A stretch of 63,178 nucleotides of DNA from Natronospirillum operosum (GTDB lineage Bacteria > Pseudomonadota > Gammaproteobacteria > Pseudomonadales > Natronospirillaceae). Below the pieces are notes generated by a model. The model did no database searches, was not told where the DNA came from, and saw nothing but the letters and a program-made list of their open reading frames with translations. Positions 10,392 through 20,944 of the stretch are shown here, in pieces. The DNA is taken from contig NZ_SRMF01000001.1 in assembly GCF_004768465.1 (NCBI RefSeq), positions 782,331 through 845,508 on the forward strand, given 5' to 3'. Each line of letters starts with the position of its first letter. The first letter of the stretch is position 1. Position numbers and translations under genes: made by a program.

Positions 10392-12983
10392 TCAGGCCGC
10401 GTCAGTGGCAATCACTGAACTGGCTGCGTCCACGAACTCCTGCATCTGGTCGAAGTTCATGTAGCGGTAGATCTCGCCCGACATGCTGTCAATTCTGCCG
10501 GCATATTCCAGATACTCGGCCGGTGTCGGCAGCTTGCCAAGAATGGAGGCGATGGCAGCCAGCTCGGCAGAGGCCAGATACACATCGGCACCATCACCCA
10601 GACGGTTGGGGAAGTTCCGCGTCGAGGTGGAGACCACCGTCGAGTTGGCGGCGACCCGCGCCTGGTTGCCCATGCAGAGTGAGCAGCCCGGCATTTCGGT
10701 GCGCGCACCGGCGCGCCCATAGATGTTGTAGTAGCCTTCTTCCATCAGCAGGTGCTGATCCATCTTGGTGGGTGGCGACACCCAGAGGCGGGTATTCAGT
10801 GTGCCATTGTGCTGCTCCAGCAGCTTGCCGGCAGCACGGAAGTGGCCGATGTTGGTCATGCAGGAGCCGATGAAGACTTCATCGATGGTGTCGCCCTGAA
10901 CGTCAGACAGCATTCTGGCGTCATCCGGATCATTGGGTGCGCACAGGATGGGCTCCTTGATCTCCGACATGTCGATTTCCAGCACATGCGCGTACTGGGC
11001 GTCCTTGTCGGCACGCATCAGCTTCGGGTTGGCCAGCCACTCTTCCATGCCCTTGGCACGACGCTCCAGAGTACGCGGATCGCCGTAGCCGTTGGCAATC
11101 ATCCAGCGCAGCATGACGATGTTGGAGCGCAGGTACTCGGCCACCGAGTCTTCACTCAGCGTGATGGTGCAGCCGGCAGCCGAACGCTCGGCCGAGGCGT
11201 CGGACAACTCGAAGGCCTGCTCGACGGTCAGTTCTTCCAGGCCCTCGATCTCAAGGATGCGGCCGGAGAACTCATTGATCTTGCCTTTTTTCTCGACCGT
11301 CAGCAGCTTGTTCTGGATGCCGTAGTAGGGGATGGCATGCACCAGATCGCGCAGCGTGACGCCGGGCTGGCGCTTGCCGGTGAACCGCACCAGAACGCTT
11401 TCCGGCATGTCCAGCGGCATGACACCGGTCGCTGCCGCGAAGGCCACCAGGCCGGAACCGGCCGGGAAGGAAATGCCCATCGGGAAGCGGGTATGGGAAT
11501 CACCGCCGGTGCCGACAGTGTCGGGCAGCAGCATGCGGTTCAGCCAGGAGTGAATGATGCCGTCACCCGGACGCAGCGACACACCGCCGCGGTTCATGAT
11601 GAAGTCGGGCAGGCTGTGCTGGGTGTCGATATCGACCGGCTTGGGATAGGCGGCCGTGTGGCAGAACGACTGCATGACCAGATCGGAGGAGAAGCCCAGG
11701 CAGGCCAGGTCCTTCAGTTCGTCCCGGGTCATGGGGCCGGTGGTGTCCTGCGAGCCGACCGTGGTCATGCGCGGTTCGCAGTACTGATTCGGGCGCACCC
11801 CTTCCAGGCCGCAGGCCTTGCCGACCATCTTCTGCGCCAGTGTATAGCCGGCGGTGCTGTCCTGAATGGCGGCCGGGCGACGGAAGACGTCGGACACCGG
11901 CAGGCCCATGTGCTCACGCGCGCGGTCGGTCAGGCCGCGACCGATGATCAGCGGAATGCGGCCGCCGGCGCGTACTTCGTCCAGCAGCACTTCGGTGCGC
12001 AGGCTGAACTCGGCGACCACCTGGCCGTTCTTTTCGACCTTGCCGGCGTAAGGGAAGATGTCGATCACGTCACCGGTATCGATGTTGTCCACATCGACCT
12101 CGATCGGCAGGGCGCCGGCATCTTCCATGGTGTTGAAGAAGATGGGGGCGATCTTGCTGCCCAGAACAAAACCGCCGCTGCGCTTGTTGGGCACATAGGG
12201 AACGTCGTCACCGGTATGCCAGAGTACGGAGTTGGTGGCTGACTTGCGTGAGGAGCCGGTGCCGACGACGTCGCCTACCAGGGCGATCGGGTGCCCCTTT
12301 TCCTTCAGTTTTTCCAGCGTGGACAGCGGGCCGATCTCGCCGGCCTTGTCCGGTGTCACGCCATCACGGGCCATCTTGTACATGGCCAGGGCGTGCAGCG
12401 GGATATCTGGCCGTGACCAGGCATCCTGGGCGGGAGAAAGATCGTCGGTGTTGGTTTCACCAGTCACCTTGAACGCAGTCAGGGTGATCTGCTCGGCCAG
12501 CGGCTTCCGGTTCAGGAACCATTCGGCATCGGCCCAGCTCTGCATCACGCCCTTGGCATGGGCGTTGCCGGCGTCGGCTTTCTCTGCCACATCGTGAAAG
12601 GCATCGAACACAAGCAGGGTTTTCTTCAGTTGTTCGGCGGTTAGTTCGCCCAGAAGATCGTCATCCAGCAACTCCACCAGGGTGGCGATGTTGTAACCGC
12701 CCAGCATGGTGCCGAGCAGTTCCACCGCCTGCTTGCGGTCGATCAACGGGCAGTTGATTTCGCCGCGTGCAATGGCGGACAGGAAACCGGCTTTCACATA
12801 GGCAGACTCGTCCACGCCGGGTGGTACCCGATGCGTCAGCAGTTCAACCAGGAATTCCTCTTCGCCCGCGGGTGGGTTTTTCAGCAACTCGACCAGTTCG
12901 GTTACTTGCTCCGGGCTCAGAGGCTTGGGGGGAATACCTTTGGCGGCCCGTTCGGCCACGTGCTCGCGGTAAGCTGTCAGCAT
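10392..12983 (-). CDS. acnB: Aconitate hydratase B
   Basis: 863 residues, as in E. coli AcnB (865). It interconverts citrate and isocitrate in the TCA cycle (and probably 2-methyl-cis-aconitate). AcnB-specific order: N-terminal HEAT-like domain (about 1-155), swivel domain, then the three aconitase domains. The iron-sulfur cysteines are in [10 protein letters not shown] and [10 protein letters not shown]. The start is ATG at 12983 with GGAG five bases upstream; an in-frame GTG two codons earlier is less likely. It is a monocistronic gene with its own promoter and terminator. Confidence 0.98.
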   Translation of the reverse strand: MLTAYREHVAERAAKGIPPKPLSPEQVTELVELLKNPPAGEEEFLVELLTHRVPPGVDESAYVKAGFLSAIARGEINCPLIDRKQAVELLGTMLGGYNIATLVELLDDDLLGELTAEQLKKTLLVFDAFHDVAEKADAGNAHAKGVMQSWADAEWFLNRKPLAEQITLTAFKVTGETNTDDLSPAQDAWSRPDIPLHALAMYKMARDGVTPDKAGEIGPLSTLEKLKEKGHPIALVGDVVGTGSSRKSATNSVLWHTGDDVPYVPNKRSGGFVLGSKIAPIFFNTMEDAGALPIEVDVDNIDTGDVIDIFPYAGKVEKNGQVVAEFSLRTEVLLDEVRAGGRIPLIIGRGLTDRAREHMGLPVSDVFRRPAAIQDSTAGYTLAQKMVGKACGLEGVRPNQYCEPRMTTVGSQDTTGPMTRDELKDLACLGFSSDLVMQSFCHTAAYPKPVDIDTQHSLPDFIMNRGGVSLRPGDGIIHSWLNRMLLPDTVGTGGDSHTRFPMGISFPAGSGLVAFAAATGVMPLDMPESVLVRFTGKRQPGVTLRDLVHAIPYYGIQNKLLTVEKKGKINEFSGRILEIEGLEELTVEQAFELSDASAERSAAGCTITLSEDSVAEYLRSNIVMLRWMIANGYGDPRTLERRAKGMEEWLANPKLMRADKDAQYAHVLEIDMSEIKEPILCAPNDPDDARMLSDVQGDTIDEVFIGSCMTNIGHFRAAGKLLEQHNGTLNTRLWVSPPTKMDQHLLMEEGYYNIYGRAGARTEMPGCSLCMGNQARVAANSTVVSTSTRNFPNRLGDGADVYLASAELAAIASILGKLPTPAEYLEYAGRIDSMSGEIYRYMNFDQMQEFVDAASSVIATDAA

Positions 12984-13038
12984 GATCACTCCACTGTCGT
13001 TACGACTGTCGTTTATTCGCAGGCGAAAAATCGGCGCA

Positions 13039-13067
13039 AGTGTAGTGGAAACGGGCTCTGAAGTTAA
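13039..13067 (-). promoter_or_regulatory. Candidate sigma-70 promoter for acnB
   Basis: On the minus strand TTAACT (13067-13062), a 17-base spacer and TACACT (13044-13039), about 55 bases upstream of the acnB ATG. Each hexamer matches four of six consensus bases. Confidence 0.45.
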
Positions 13068-13121
13068 CCCGTACAGGGCATAAGCATGATGAATAACGGG
13101 TATTTGTTTGACAAATATTGT

Positions 13122-13766
13122 TCAGTCAATGTGCAGTATCTTGTGGCTCTGCAGCGTCAGCTTCCACTGTGGATGGGCCAGGCAATAGTCGATGGCTGCC
13201 CTGACTGCCGGGCTGTCCGTGCTGATGGTGCCATCGGGCGGGTTCATGGGCGAAAGGTAGAAATTACGCGCTGCAATCCGGCTGAAACGCTCCGGGGGCG
13301 CCTCCGCCTGCGGGTAGACCAGCTTCAGTTCGTCGCACTGCTCGATCACCACGTTGGTGGCGCCCTTGGGCGACACACACAGCCAGTCGATACCTGCCGG
13401 AGCGGGCAGGGTACCGTTGGTCTCGACGCCGATCTCGAAGCCTCTGGCATGCAGAGCCTCGATCAGCGGGGCGTCCAGTTGCAGCAGAGGTTCGCCACCG
13501 GTGCAGATCACATAGCGATGCCCCTGATCGGCGGGCCAGAAGCCGGCAATGTGGTCTGCCAGTTCGGTCGGCAATCGAAAGCTGCCGCCATTCTGGCCGT
13601 CGGTACCGACAAAGTCGGTGTCACAGAAGTTGCAGCGCGCGACGGCTCGGTCCTGTTCCCGACCGCTCCAGAGATTGCAGCCGGCAAAACGGCAGAACAC
13701 GGCCGGGCGACCGCTGTGGGCGCCTTCGCCCTGCAGGGTGTGGAAGACTTCTTTGATCTGGTACAT
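13122..13766 (-). CDS. queE: 7-carboxy-7-deazaguanine synthase QueE
   Basis: A 214-residue radical SAM enzyme of the queuosine pathway, converting 6-carboxytetrahydropterin to 7-carboxy-7-deazaguanine. The cluster motif is CX14CX2C (C30, C45, C48), the expanded form of this QueE subfamily rather than the usual CX3CX2C. TGGEPLLQ and ETNGT are the substrate and SAM motifs. Length is normal for the subfamily. It lies 45 bases downstream of the GGDEF-EAL gene on the same strand; queC and queD are not in the window. Confidence 0.95.
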   Translation of the reverse strand: MYQIKEVFHTLQGEGAHSGRPAVFCRFAGCNLWSGREQDRAVARCNFCDTDFVGTDGQNGGSFRLPTELADHIAGFWPADQGHRYVICTGGEPLLQLDAPLIEALHARGFEIGVETNGTLPAPAGIDWLCVSPKGATNVVIEQCDELKLVYPQAEAPPERFSRIAARNFYLSPMNPPDGTISTDSPAVRAAIDYCLAHPQWKLTLQSHKILHID

Positions 13767-13811
13767 GGTTCGGCTCGTGCTGCAATCTGCGGGTTGTGGC
13801 GGCAGATCAGC

Positions 13812-15893
13812 TCAGGGTTGGTTCAGGGTGGCAGTTGACTGCATCAGATCGGTCATGTCCTCGCGTGACAGGGGGCGCGCATAGAGGTAACCCTGATAGC
13901 GCTGACAGCCGGCCTGCTGCAGAAACGCCAGTTGCTCAGTACTTTCCACGCCCTCTGCAATGGTGCCGAGGCTGAGGTGGTTGGCCATGGCAATGATGGC
14001 TTCGACGATGGCGGCATCACTGCTGTCGGCAATGATATCGTGAATGAAGCTCTGGTCAATCTTGATCACGTCCACGGGCAGTTGCTTGAGATAAGTCAGG
14101 GAGGAGTAGCCGGTGCCGAAGTCATCAATGGAAAAGGTGATGCCCAGTTCGCGCAGGGCATGCATGCGCTTTATGGTGTCATCGACCGACTCGATCAGCA
14201 TGCTTTCGGTAATCTCGAAATCCAGCACCTGTCCGTCGACCCCGGTGGATTCCATGGCCTGGCGCACACTGTGCGTCAGACTGGCATCCAGGAACTGGCT
14301 GGCGCTGACATTGATGCCGACTTTCATGCCGTCGCGCCAGATACCCAGTTCCTGCCAGGCGTGGATGGCCTGACAGGCATCATGCAGCACCCATTCGCCG
14401 ACATCCTTGATCATGCCGGTGGCTTCCAGTACGGGAATGAAGGCCATGGGCGATACTACGCCGCGTTCAGGGTGGCGCCAGCGGATCAACGCTTCCATGC
14501 CGATGATGTGGCCCTGTTCTATATCGATCTGCGGCTGGTAGACGAGGAAGAACTGATGTTCGTCGAGAGCTGCCCTGAGGTCGTTCTCCAGCAGCATGCG
14601 ACGACTGGCCTCATCGGTCATGTGCTGCTGGAACAGTTCATGGGTGTTCTTGCCTCGGGTCTTGGCCGCAAACATGGCAATGTCGGCATTGCGGATCAGG
14701 TCCGCAGCGGGCAGGCTGCCCTCCGGGAACAGGGTGATGCCGACGCTGGCAGACACAGTCAGGCGGTGGCCCTGATACCAGATGGGCACCGACAAGGCCT
14801 GGCGAATGAAGATGGCGCGGGTTTCCGCGATCTGCAGGGCCTCCTTGCGGCTGGCCGCAACCTGGTTGAGACAGAGCAGAAACTCGTCTCCGCCCATGCG
14901 GGCCAGCAGGTCTCTCTCGCCAGCCTGACGGTGCAGCCGCAAGGCCACCTGACGCAATACATGGTCGCCGGCCGGATGCCCCAGGGAGTCATTGATAGTC
15001 TTGAAGTTGTCCAGATCAACAAACATCAGCACACTGATCTGGCCCTCGTTGCGGGCCGCAGTGAGGGCCGTTTCGAGCTGCTCCAGCATCAGATTGCGGT
15101 TGGGGAGATCGGTCAGGGAGTCGTGGTAAGCCAGGTACTGGATGCGTTCCGACGAACGACGGAGCTCCTGTTCTGCCAGGTCCCGTTCCAGCAGCAGGCG
15201 CTGTACCGTGCTCACAAAGCGTTGGGCGCTGCGCGCCAGATCACCCAGTTCGTCCTGTTGATGGGCTCCGCTGACTCGGAGCTCCACGCCCTGGGGTCGG
15301 CTTGGGTCCAGTCTGCGAAACTGCTGACTCAATGCCACCAGTGGCCGGGTGATCTGCCAGTGGTAGACCAGGAAGAAGAACAGAACCAGTGACATGGTGC
15401 TGAGCGTGGTAATGCCCAGGGTTTCCCAGGCCCGGTCCACAACCGGCTGCAGTGCCTTGTGCAGATCAACCTGCAGCAGCAGTTCGCCCTGTTCCGGGGT
15501 GCCGACAATGGAAATGGAGCGCGAGGCGTCCTGAAAGCGCTCAGTCAGACGCTGGAGCGGAGCAGCGGCTGTGATCTGTTCGGGGGGACGCTCACTGAAA
15601 GCCAGCGTATTGCCCAGTTCATCGCGGATCTCAGCACTGATCAGAAAGTGATAGGTCAGCAGCCCACTGGCCACTTCACTGGCCAACCGGTCATCCAGGT
15701 TGTGGATGGCCCGCTGTGCTGCAGGCTCATAGGATATCAGCAACTGACGTACCACCTGATCGATGTTGCGCCGCTCATTGCTGTAGTCCGACCATACCTG
15801 ATAGGCACTGAACAGACTACTGACCAGAAGCGCAATGCAGACTGCGCTCAGAGCCAGTTTGAAGGCAATACGCTGACGGATCGACATGGGCAC
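13812..15893 (-). CDS. Membrane GGDEF-EAL cyclic-di-GMP protein
   Basis: 693 residues from a GTG start; an ATG two codons later is the alternative. Two membrane helices (about 11-32 and 160-178) flank a periplasmic sensor domain of about 125 residues, then a HAMP-like linker (about 180-240), GGDEF domain (MGGDEF, 334-338) and EAL domain (EALIRW, 467-472). The EAL part keeps DDFGTGYSS and KIDQSFI, so phosphodiesterase activity is likely. The GGDEF part has the full signature but no RxxD inhibitory site. It probably tunes cyclic di-GMP in response to a periplasmic signal. It is 122 bases downstream of the lipid/photolyase operon. Confidence 0.93.
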   Translation of the reverse strand: MPMSIRQRIAFKLALSAVCIALLVSSLFSAYQVWSDYSNERRNIDQVVRQLLISYEPAAQRAIHNLDDRLASEVASGLLTYHFLISAEIRDELGNTLAFSERPPEQITAAAPLQRLTERFQDASRSISIVGTPEQGELLLQVDLHKALQPVVDRAWETLGITTLSTMSLVLFFFLVYHWQITRPLVALSQQFRRLDPSRPQGVELRVSGAHQQDELGDLARSAQRFVSTVQRLLLERDLAEQELRRSSERIQYLAYHDSLTDLPNRNLMLEQLETALTAARNEGQISVLMFVDLDNFKTINDSLGHPAGDHVLRQVALRLHRQAGERDLLARMGGDEFLLCLNQVAASRKEALQIAETRAIFIRQALSVPIWYQGHRLTVSASVGITLFPEGSLPAADLIRNADIAMFAAKTRGKNTHELFQQHMTDEASRRMLLENDLRAALDEHQFFLVYQPQIDIEQGHIIGMEALIRWRHPERGVVSPMAFIPVLEATGMIKDVGEWVLHDACQAIHAWQELGIWRDGMKVGINVSASQFLDASLTHSVRQAMESTGVDGQVLDFEITESMLIESVDDTIKRMHALRELGITFSIDDFGTGYSSLTYLKQLPVDVIKIDQSFIHDIIADSSDAAIVEAIIAMANHLSLGTIAEGVESTEQLAFLQQAGCQRYQGYLYARPLSREDMTDLMQSTATLNQP

Positions 15894-16015
15894 CGGAACC
15901 CTGACTACTCAATATCTGACACTGTAGTGGACTTGACCTATCAGGTACAGCCGCAGTTGCCATTGTTGTAGCGCCCGTGGCGGCTGGAGCCGGACGCTGG
16001 CTGTGTGCGCCAGCT

Positions 16016-16351
16016 TCAGCTTCGACTGCTCTGAAACCGCAGGTGGGGCCAGCGCCAGGCCAGATACCAGCACAGCAGCCAGTTGCCCATGAACAGGAAA
16101 ATCAGGCCGAAAACCACCACGTAGAGGCGCCGCGGCTCGAGAAACCAGAGCAGAATCAGAGCCACGAAAAATCCCAGATAGAGATCCACCAGGGTAACGC
16201 GGCCCCAGATCAGCTCCATGATCAGGGGCCCCTGTTCAAACAGACCCACCTGCAGTGAGGCGTGGATGATCTGCAGCAGAAAACCCAGCCCGGCCAGGGC
16301 CAGAGCGATGCGGATCACGGACTGTCGACTGGGCATGTTCAGGCTCGACAT
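16016..16351 (-). CDS. Small membrane protein of unknown function
   Basis: 111 residues, mostly hydrophobic, with about three transmembrane segments (near 13-35, 55-75 and 77-97). I do not recognise the family. It is the last gene of the ten-gene photolyase/fatty-acid operon, 9 bases after the preceding gene. This suggests a role in the envelope or membrane response, but that is inference from context only. Confidence 0.75.
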   Translation of the reverse strand: MSSLNMPSRQSVIRIALALAGLGFLLQIIHASLQVGLFEQGPLIMELIWGRVTLVDLYLGFFVALILLWFLEPRRLYVVVFGLIFLFMGNWLLCWYLAWRWPHLRFQSSRS

Positions 16352-16360
16352 GGCAGGACC

Positions 16361-17092
16361 TCACTGAGCATATTCATAGTGGATGTCGGCTTCCACCAGA
16401 TCACCGTCACGGCGGAAGTTGGTGATGCCGGTGAAGCGAATCAGGCGCGGGGCAGAGCGCGCGTATTCCAGCTCAATGGGGTCGACGAACCAGCGGATGA
16501 CAGTGTTACGCGGGCCCACTTCGATCACCACGGTATCGTCATGGCGTGCCGTGACTTCGGCCTGAAAGGAATAGGTGCGCCCGGCGCTCAGCGACAGAAA
16601 ATCAAAGCGCAGACGGCCCTGCTCCAGTAACTGGTCGAAATGATCGGTCAGATACTGGTCGAAGGCGGCATCAAAGGCGACCTTGTCCGGGTCACCCAGA
16701 CTGGCGCGCTCTTCGTCATTGCGCCCGGGCGCCCGAATGGTCTGATAGTAGGTGTCGCCGTCCAGCCAGCCTTCGATGGTGGTGTCCGCTTCGATGTCTT
16801 CCCATTGCAGAGAAGGTACATAGGGGTAGGCGGTGTCATGGGTCAGTATCTTGCGGGCAAAGCGCTCCCCGTCCGGGCGCAGGTAGTCCACACGTCTCGA
16901 GCGAATGCCTTTGTCATCCGTCTCGACATAGTGTTCTTCCAGATATTTGATCTCCCCGCTGTCCGGGTCATGTGCTGTGCCGCGCAGATCCCAGCCCTGC
17001 ACCGGCAGGCTGAGCATGGCCAGCAGTCCAAATACCCAGAGAACCGAAACGGTAGTGCCGGAATTGGCTGTTCTGTGCGGCAATCGCCACAT
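16361..17092 (-). CDS. Exported protein of unknown function
   Basis: 243 residues. A hydrophobic N-terminal segment (about 15-34) ending near VQG looks like a signal peptide or anchor; the mature part is soluble, acidic and beta-rich by appearance. No catalytic motif stands out and I cannot assign a family. It is the ninth gene of the photolyase/CFA operon, between DUF2878 and a small membrane protein. A periplasmic or lipid-related job fits the neighbours but is unproven. Confidence 0.75.
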   Translation of the reverse strand: MWRLPHRTANSGTTVSVLWVFGLLAMLSLPVQGWDLRGTAHDPDSGEIKYLEEHYVETDDKGIRSRRVDYLRPDGERFARKILTHDTAYPYVPSLQWEDIEADTTIEGWLDGDTYYQTIRAPGRNDEERASLGDPDKVAFDAAFDQYLTDHFDQLLEQGRLRFDFLSLSAGRTYSFQAEVTARHDDTVVIEVGPRNTVIRWFVDPIELEYARSAPRLIRFTGITNFRRDGDLVEADIHYEYAQ

Positions 17093-17128
17093 GACTGGAC
17101 TCCAGGTTTGATGCTTCAGAACACCAGG

Positions 17129-17629
17129 TCAGGGTCGGGACCACTGAGTCCGGCCCTGAGCAGGCCAGCGCTTGCGCAGCGCCACAAAGGCCGGAAAGGC
17201 AATGGCCCACCAGATACCAAAGGCGATCAGGCCCTGAGTGCTCAGCGGTTCGGCAGCACCCAGTACCGCGCCACCATAATAGGACAGCGGGCCAGAGACT
17301 GCACCCAGCAGGGCCTGCAGCCAGACGCCGGGAATCCTGTACAGCAGATGCCAGATCACGTTGGCAAACGCCAGCCACAGCACCAGCAGCCACAGCGGAC
17401 CCGCGGCGGTGTTGCCGTGGAAACTCACCCAGCCCATGGCCTGCAGGGCGAGGTCAACACCGTAGCCGGCGAGACCAACGGTGGCGACAAAGGCCAGCGC
17501 TGCAGGCGGCTGGCGCCAGATCAGGGTGAAGGCCAGGGGCAGAGCCCACAGCAGGGCCCAGACATTGCCCAGCAGCACGGTGACAAACCAGGTCAGTTGG
17601 TATACCACCGCATGCATCCAGGGTTTCAT
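17129..17629 (-). CDS. DUF2878 family membrane protein
   Basis: 166 residues with about four or five membrane helices, rich in Trp and Leu. The general pattern fits DUF2878, a family found next to CFA-synthase-like methyltransferases and DUF1365 in Gammaproteobacteria. Its biochemical role is not known. The start overlaps the end of the CFA-like gene by four bases (ATGA), showing translational coupling. Confidence 0.82.
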   Translation of the reverse strand: MKPWMHAVVYQLTWFVTVLLGNVWALLWALPLAFTLIWRQPPAALAFVATVGLAGYGVDLALQAMGWVSFHGNTAAGPLWLLVLWLAFANVIWHLLYRIPGVWLQALLGAVSGPLSYYGGAVLGAAEPLSTQGLIAFGIWWAIAFPAFVALRKRWPAQGRTQWSRP

Positions 17630-18867
17630 GGCAGTATGGATTCCCGGCGGTTCTGCGGCTTGGCCAGTACGAGCTGGGCGACCCCGATATTGTGTTCCCG
17701 GAAGCCACCTTCACAGTAGGCCAGATAGTAGTTCCACAGGCGCTGGAAGGATTCGTCATAACCCTGATTCAGCAGCTGTTCCGAATTGCGGTTGAAGCGC
17801 TCGCACCAGTCGCGCAGGGTGCGCGCATAGTGCTGACCGAAATCTTCCAGGTGCTTGACGGTCATGTCGGTAGCGCGGCTGATCTCGCCGGCCAGTTGGG
17901 AGACGCTTGGCAGGGCGCCGCCCGGAAAGATGTACTTCTGGATGAAATCCACATTGCGTCGATAATGGTCGTAGCGCTGGTCGGCAATGGTGATGGCCTG
18001 CAGCAGCATGGCGCCATCGGGTTTCAGCAGGTCATTGCACTTGCGAAAGTAGGTGGACAGATACTGGTGCCCGACCGCCTCGATCATCTCCAGCGAGACC
18101 AGCTTGTCATACTCGCCTTCGAGGTCACGATAGTCCTGCATCAGCAGGGTGACACGGTCTTCCAGCCCGGCTTCCCGCACACGCTGCTGAGCATAGTCGA
18201 ATTGCTGCCGGGATATGGTGGTGGTGGTGACCCGGCAGCCGTAGTGGCGGGCCGCAAACAGGGCCATGCCACCCCAGCCGGTGCCGATTTCCAGCAGGTG
18301 ATCATCAGGCTGCAGATCCAGCTTCTGGCAGATGCGGTGCAGACGGAAGGTCTGGGCATCTTCCAGCGATGCATCACGGCTGGGGTACATGGCCGCCGAA
18401 TACATCATGCTGGGGTCAAGGAAATGCTCGAACAGATCATTGCCCAGGTCATAGTGTGCGGCAATATTGCGCCGCGCCTGGTTGATGGTATTGCGGTTCA
18501 ACTGGTGGTCGAGCCAGGCCAGCGTCTTGCGCAGGGTGGCCAGCGGACCACCACGCTGCAGCGTTTTCAGGTTGCGCGCAAAGACCTGGACCACACGGGT
18601 CAGGTCATGAGAATCCCACAGCTTCAGCACATAGGCTTCGGCCGCGCCCAGACCGCCGCCCAGCACAAACTCCCGATACACGGCCGGGTCCCGTATCTCA
18701 ACGGAAGCACGACAGTCACTGGCCGGGTTACCGAACGCCCAGGTCTCGCCATTTTCTTCGATGACCAGATAGCCGTCCTCGATCTGCTCCAGCGCACGGA
18801 ACATCAGTCGGCGCCATATCCCGGGTGCAGATCCGGCAGCTACAGCTCGGTCTCCGGTAATTCTCAT
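17626..18867 (-). CDS. Cyclopropane-fatty-acyl-phospholipid synthase-like methyltransferase
   Basis: 413 residues. The N-terminal CFA-specific domain (about 20-125) precedes a SAM methyltransferase domain with LEIGTGWGG (SAM loop), SLEMIEAVGH and the YIFPGG motif of the family. It should transfer a methyl group from SAM to unsaturated acyl chains of membrane phospholipids, giving cyclopropane or methyl-branched products. The DUF1365/flavoprotein neighbours are more like furan- or methyl-fatty-acid clusters than the stand-alone stress gene cfa. The start is ATG at 18867 with a strong GGAGG site; the frame is open 17 codons further. It overlaps the DUF1365 stop by one base. Confidence 0.92.
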   Translation of the reverse strand: MRITGDRAVAAGSAPGIWRRLMFRALEQIEDGYLVIEENGETWAFGNPASDCRASVEIRDPAVYREFVLGGGLGAAEAYVLKLWDSHDLTRVVQVFARNLKTLQRGGPLATLRKTLAWLDHQLNRNTINQARRNIAAHYDLGNDLFEHFLDPSMMYSAAMYPSRDASLEDAQTFRLHRICQKLDLQPDDHLLEIGTGWGGMALFAARHYGCRVTTTTISRQQFDYAQQRVREAGLEDRVTLLMQDYRDLEGEYDKLVSLEMIEAVGHQYLSTYFRKCNDLLKPDGAMLLQAITIADQRYDHYRRNVDFIQKYIFPGGALPSVSQLAGEISRATDMTVKHLEDFGQHYARTLRDWCERFNRNSEQLLNQGYDESFQRLWNYYLAYCEGGFREHNIGVAQLVLAKPQNRRESILP

Positions 18868-19661
18868 TATTTCACTCCTCCGGGAGGGTGCGCAAAGTAG
18901 GGCACCCGCTTCAACCAAAGTTTCAGGGCGTTGAGATAGATGCCCCAGAGCACAGTCCAGGTCATCATTGGATACTGTCGAAGTACGCGCCCAAGATTTT
19001 TTCGGTTCACTTCATGACGCTGCAGGGCCATGGTGGCGACAAAGATACGGCCCTCGCTGTCGTTGTTCTGCAGGTGCATGCGCAACTGCCTGCCGGGTAC
19101 GCCGAACTGCCAGTGGTAGGTATGATCCAGAGGGAAAAAGGGACTGACATGAAACGCCTTGTCGACCTCGTAGTGCCACAGGCCGTCGTTCTGTTCGACC
19201 GGGGGCACGCCACCGTCCAGCGGGCGCGTGGTCAGCACGTACTGGTAGCGATCGTTCCAGGGGGTGTTGGTTACCTCGGGAATGATGGCCACCGGGGTGT
19301 GATCATCATCAGCATCAAACAGGTAGTAGAAGGTGACCGGACTGAAGCCGACACCCCAGGTCCGCCACTGGGTCAGCATGCGGATGGCGCCGTCCGGTCG
19401 ATAGCCGGTGCGCTCTTCCATCAGGTCCAGCAGCGCTGTGGCCAGCGGCTGTGCCGGGTCACCATAGTAGTCGGCGCGACGGAACCACGAGAGGTTGCGC
19501 CGGCCCTGACTCCACAGGGGATGGCGGGCAGTGATCTGCTCCAGCTCGGCCAGATCGGTGTACATCATGTACACCCGATAGGACAGGCTGTGTTCGCGTG
19601 GGCGCCAGCGCCGGTGCGTGACTATGCCCTCGTACAGACCGCTGTGCAGATGCTCGCTCAT
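18867..19661 (-). CDS. DUF1365 family protein
   Basis: 264 residues, full length. The DUF1365 pattern is visible from [19 protein letters not shown] near the N-terminus to [15 protein letters not shown] and the C-terminal [16 protein letters not shown]. The activity is unproven; it is nearly always next to a CFA-like methyltransferase and an FAD-dependent oxidoreductase and is thought to act in modified fatty-acid synthesis. Four bases separate it from the flavoprotein gene upstream. Confidence 0.92.
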   Translation of the reverse strand: MSEHLHSGLYEGIVTHRRWRPREHSLSYRVYMMYTDLAELEQITARHPLWSQGRRNLSWFRRADYYGDPAQPLATALLDLMEERTGYRPDGAIRMLTQWRTWGVGFSPVTFYYLFDADDDHTPVAIIPEVTNTPWNDRYQYVLTTRPLDGGVPPVEQNDGLWHYEVDKAFHVSPFFPLDHTYHWQFGVPGRQLRMHLQNNDSEGRIFVATMALQRHEVNRKNLGRVLRQYPMMTWTVLWGIYLNALKLWLKRVPYFAHPPGGVK

Positions 19662-19665
19662 CAGG

Positions 19666-20934
19666 TCACCAGTCTATGCCGAAATCGCGCGCAACCCGCA
19701 GTGCGCTGTTGACGCCGTCTTCATGAAAGCCGTTGAACCAGTAGGCACCACAATAGTGGGTTCGGTTGTGGTTGCTGATCTCATGAAAACGGGCTTGAGC
19801 AGCCATGCCCCCGGGCGTGAAAACGGGGTGGCTGTAGCGGAAGCGCTTGATGATGCGATCCTCGGCGATAGGACCCGTGTAGTTCAGAGTGACACAGAAT
19901 GTTTCCGGCGCGGCGTCGAAATTCTGCAGGATGTTCATGTTGTAGGTCACCGCGACCGGGGTCCGGCCCGCTTCGGCAATATGATAGTTCCAGGCCGCCC
20001 AGGCTTTCTGGCGGCGCGGCAGCAGGCTGGCATCGGTATGCAGCACCACGTCATTGTCGGTATAGGGGATGGCGCCGAGAATTTCGCGTTCTTCTGCGGT
20101 CGGATCCTTCAGCAGGGCCAGAGCCTGATCCGAATGGCAGGCCAGAATCACCTGGTCGAAGCCTTCGGTGCCACTGTCGGTGGTGATGCGTACCTCGCCC
20201 GCGTCCCCGTCTGGTCGTTCGATGCTGCGCACCGGCGTGTTGAGTCGGATGCGGTCGGCGAAGGTCCGGGTTATGGGTGCCACATAGCTGCGCGATCCGC
20301 CGACCAGGGTACGCCACTGCGGACGGTTCCTGACCGACAGCAGGCCGTGGTTGCGAAAGAAGCGGATAAAGAACAGCGCCGGGAAGCGCAGCATGTCGTC
20401 TTCACCCGAAGACCAGATGGCCGCGCCCATGGGCACGATGTACTTGCTGACGAACCAGTCGCCGTAGCCATAGGTCTGGAAAAACTCGCCCAGCGTCATG
20501 TCAGCCGGCAGTTCACCACTGTTGAGCAGCTCCATACTTTCGCGATTGAAGCGCAGAATGTCGCGTACCATGCGATAGAAGCGCGGCCGGAACCAGTTGC
20601 GGCGCTGGGCGAACAGTGTGCCGATGGTGGAGCCGCAATACTCCAGCCCGGACTGCTCGCACTTGACCGAGAAGCTCATTCGGGTCGGTTCGCTGTCCAC
20701 TCCATCCAGCGCCGCCATCAGGCGCTCGAAATTGGGATAGGTCCAGTCATTGAACACGATAAAGCCGGTATTCACCGGCCAGGTCCGACCGCCGGCCTGT
20801 ACATCCTCGGTATTGGTGTGGCCGCCGATATAGTCGTTGGCCTCGAATAGCGTGATGTCGTGCTGTGGGTGCAGCAACCAGGCGCTGGTCAGGCCTGAAA
20901 TGCCGCTGCCGATAATGGCAATACGTTGGCGCAT
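19666..20934 (-). CDS. FAD-dependent amine-oxidase-like oxidoreductase
   Basis: 422 residues. An N-terminal Rossmann dinucleotide fold (GSGISG at 9-14, then E35 in [14 protein letters not shown]) binds FAD, and the body belongs to the flavin amine-oxidase/desaturase superfamily. In methyl- and furan-fatty-acid systems, related flavoproteins act on acyl chains together with CFA-like enzymes, so desaturation or oxidation of a methylated acyl chain is the best guess. It is in the middle of the operon. Confidence 0.88.
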   Translation of the reverse strand: MRQRIAIIGSGISGLTSAWLLHPQHDITLFEANDYIGGHTNTEDVQAGGRTWPVNTGFIVFNDWTYPNFERLMAALDGVDSEPTRMSFSVKCEQSGLEYCGSTIGTLFAQRRNWFRPRFYRMVRDILRFNRESMELLNSGELPADMTLGEFFQTYGYGDWFVSKYIVPMGAAIWSSGEDDMLRFPALFFIRFFRNHGLLSVRNRPQWRTLVGGSRSYVAPITRTFADRIRLNTPVRSIERPDGDAGEVRITTDSGTEGFDQVILACHSDQALALLKDPTAEEREILGAIPYTDNDVVLHTDASLLPRRQKAWAAWNYHIAEAGRTPVAVTYNMNILQNFDAAPETFCVTLNYTGPIAEDRIIKRFRYSHPVFTPGGMAAQARFHEISNHNRTHYCGAYWFNGFHEDGVNSALRVARDFGIDW

Positions 20935-20944
20935 CGAATCTCCT

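Noticed and set aside
10752-12242. Long plus-strand open frame opposite acnB (and similar ones opposite other genes)
   Set aside because: Antisense shadow of high-GC coding sequence; no homology to known proteins.
12984-13121. TTGAC ... GTCAA imperfect dyad near 13108-13129 as an FNR/Anr-like site for acnB
   Set aside because: It does not match TTGATnnnnATCAA and overlaps the end of queE.
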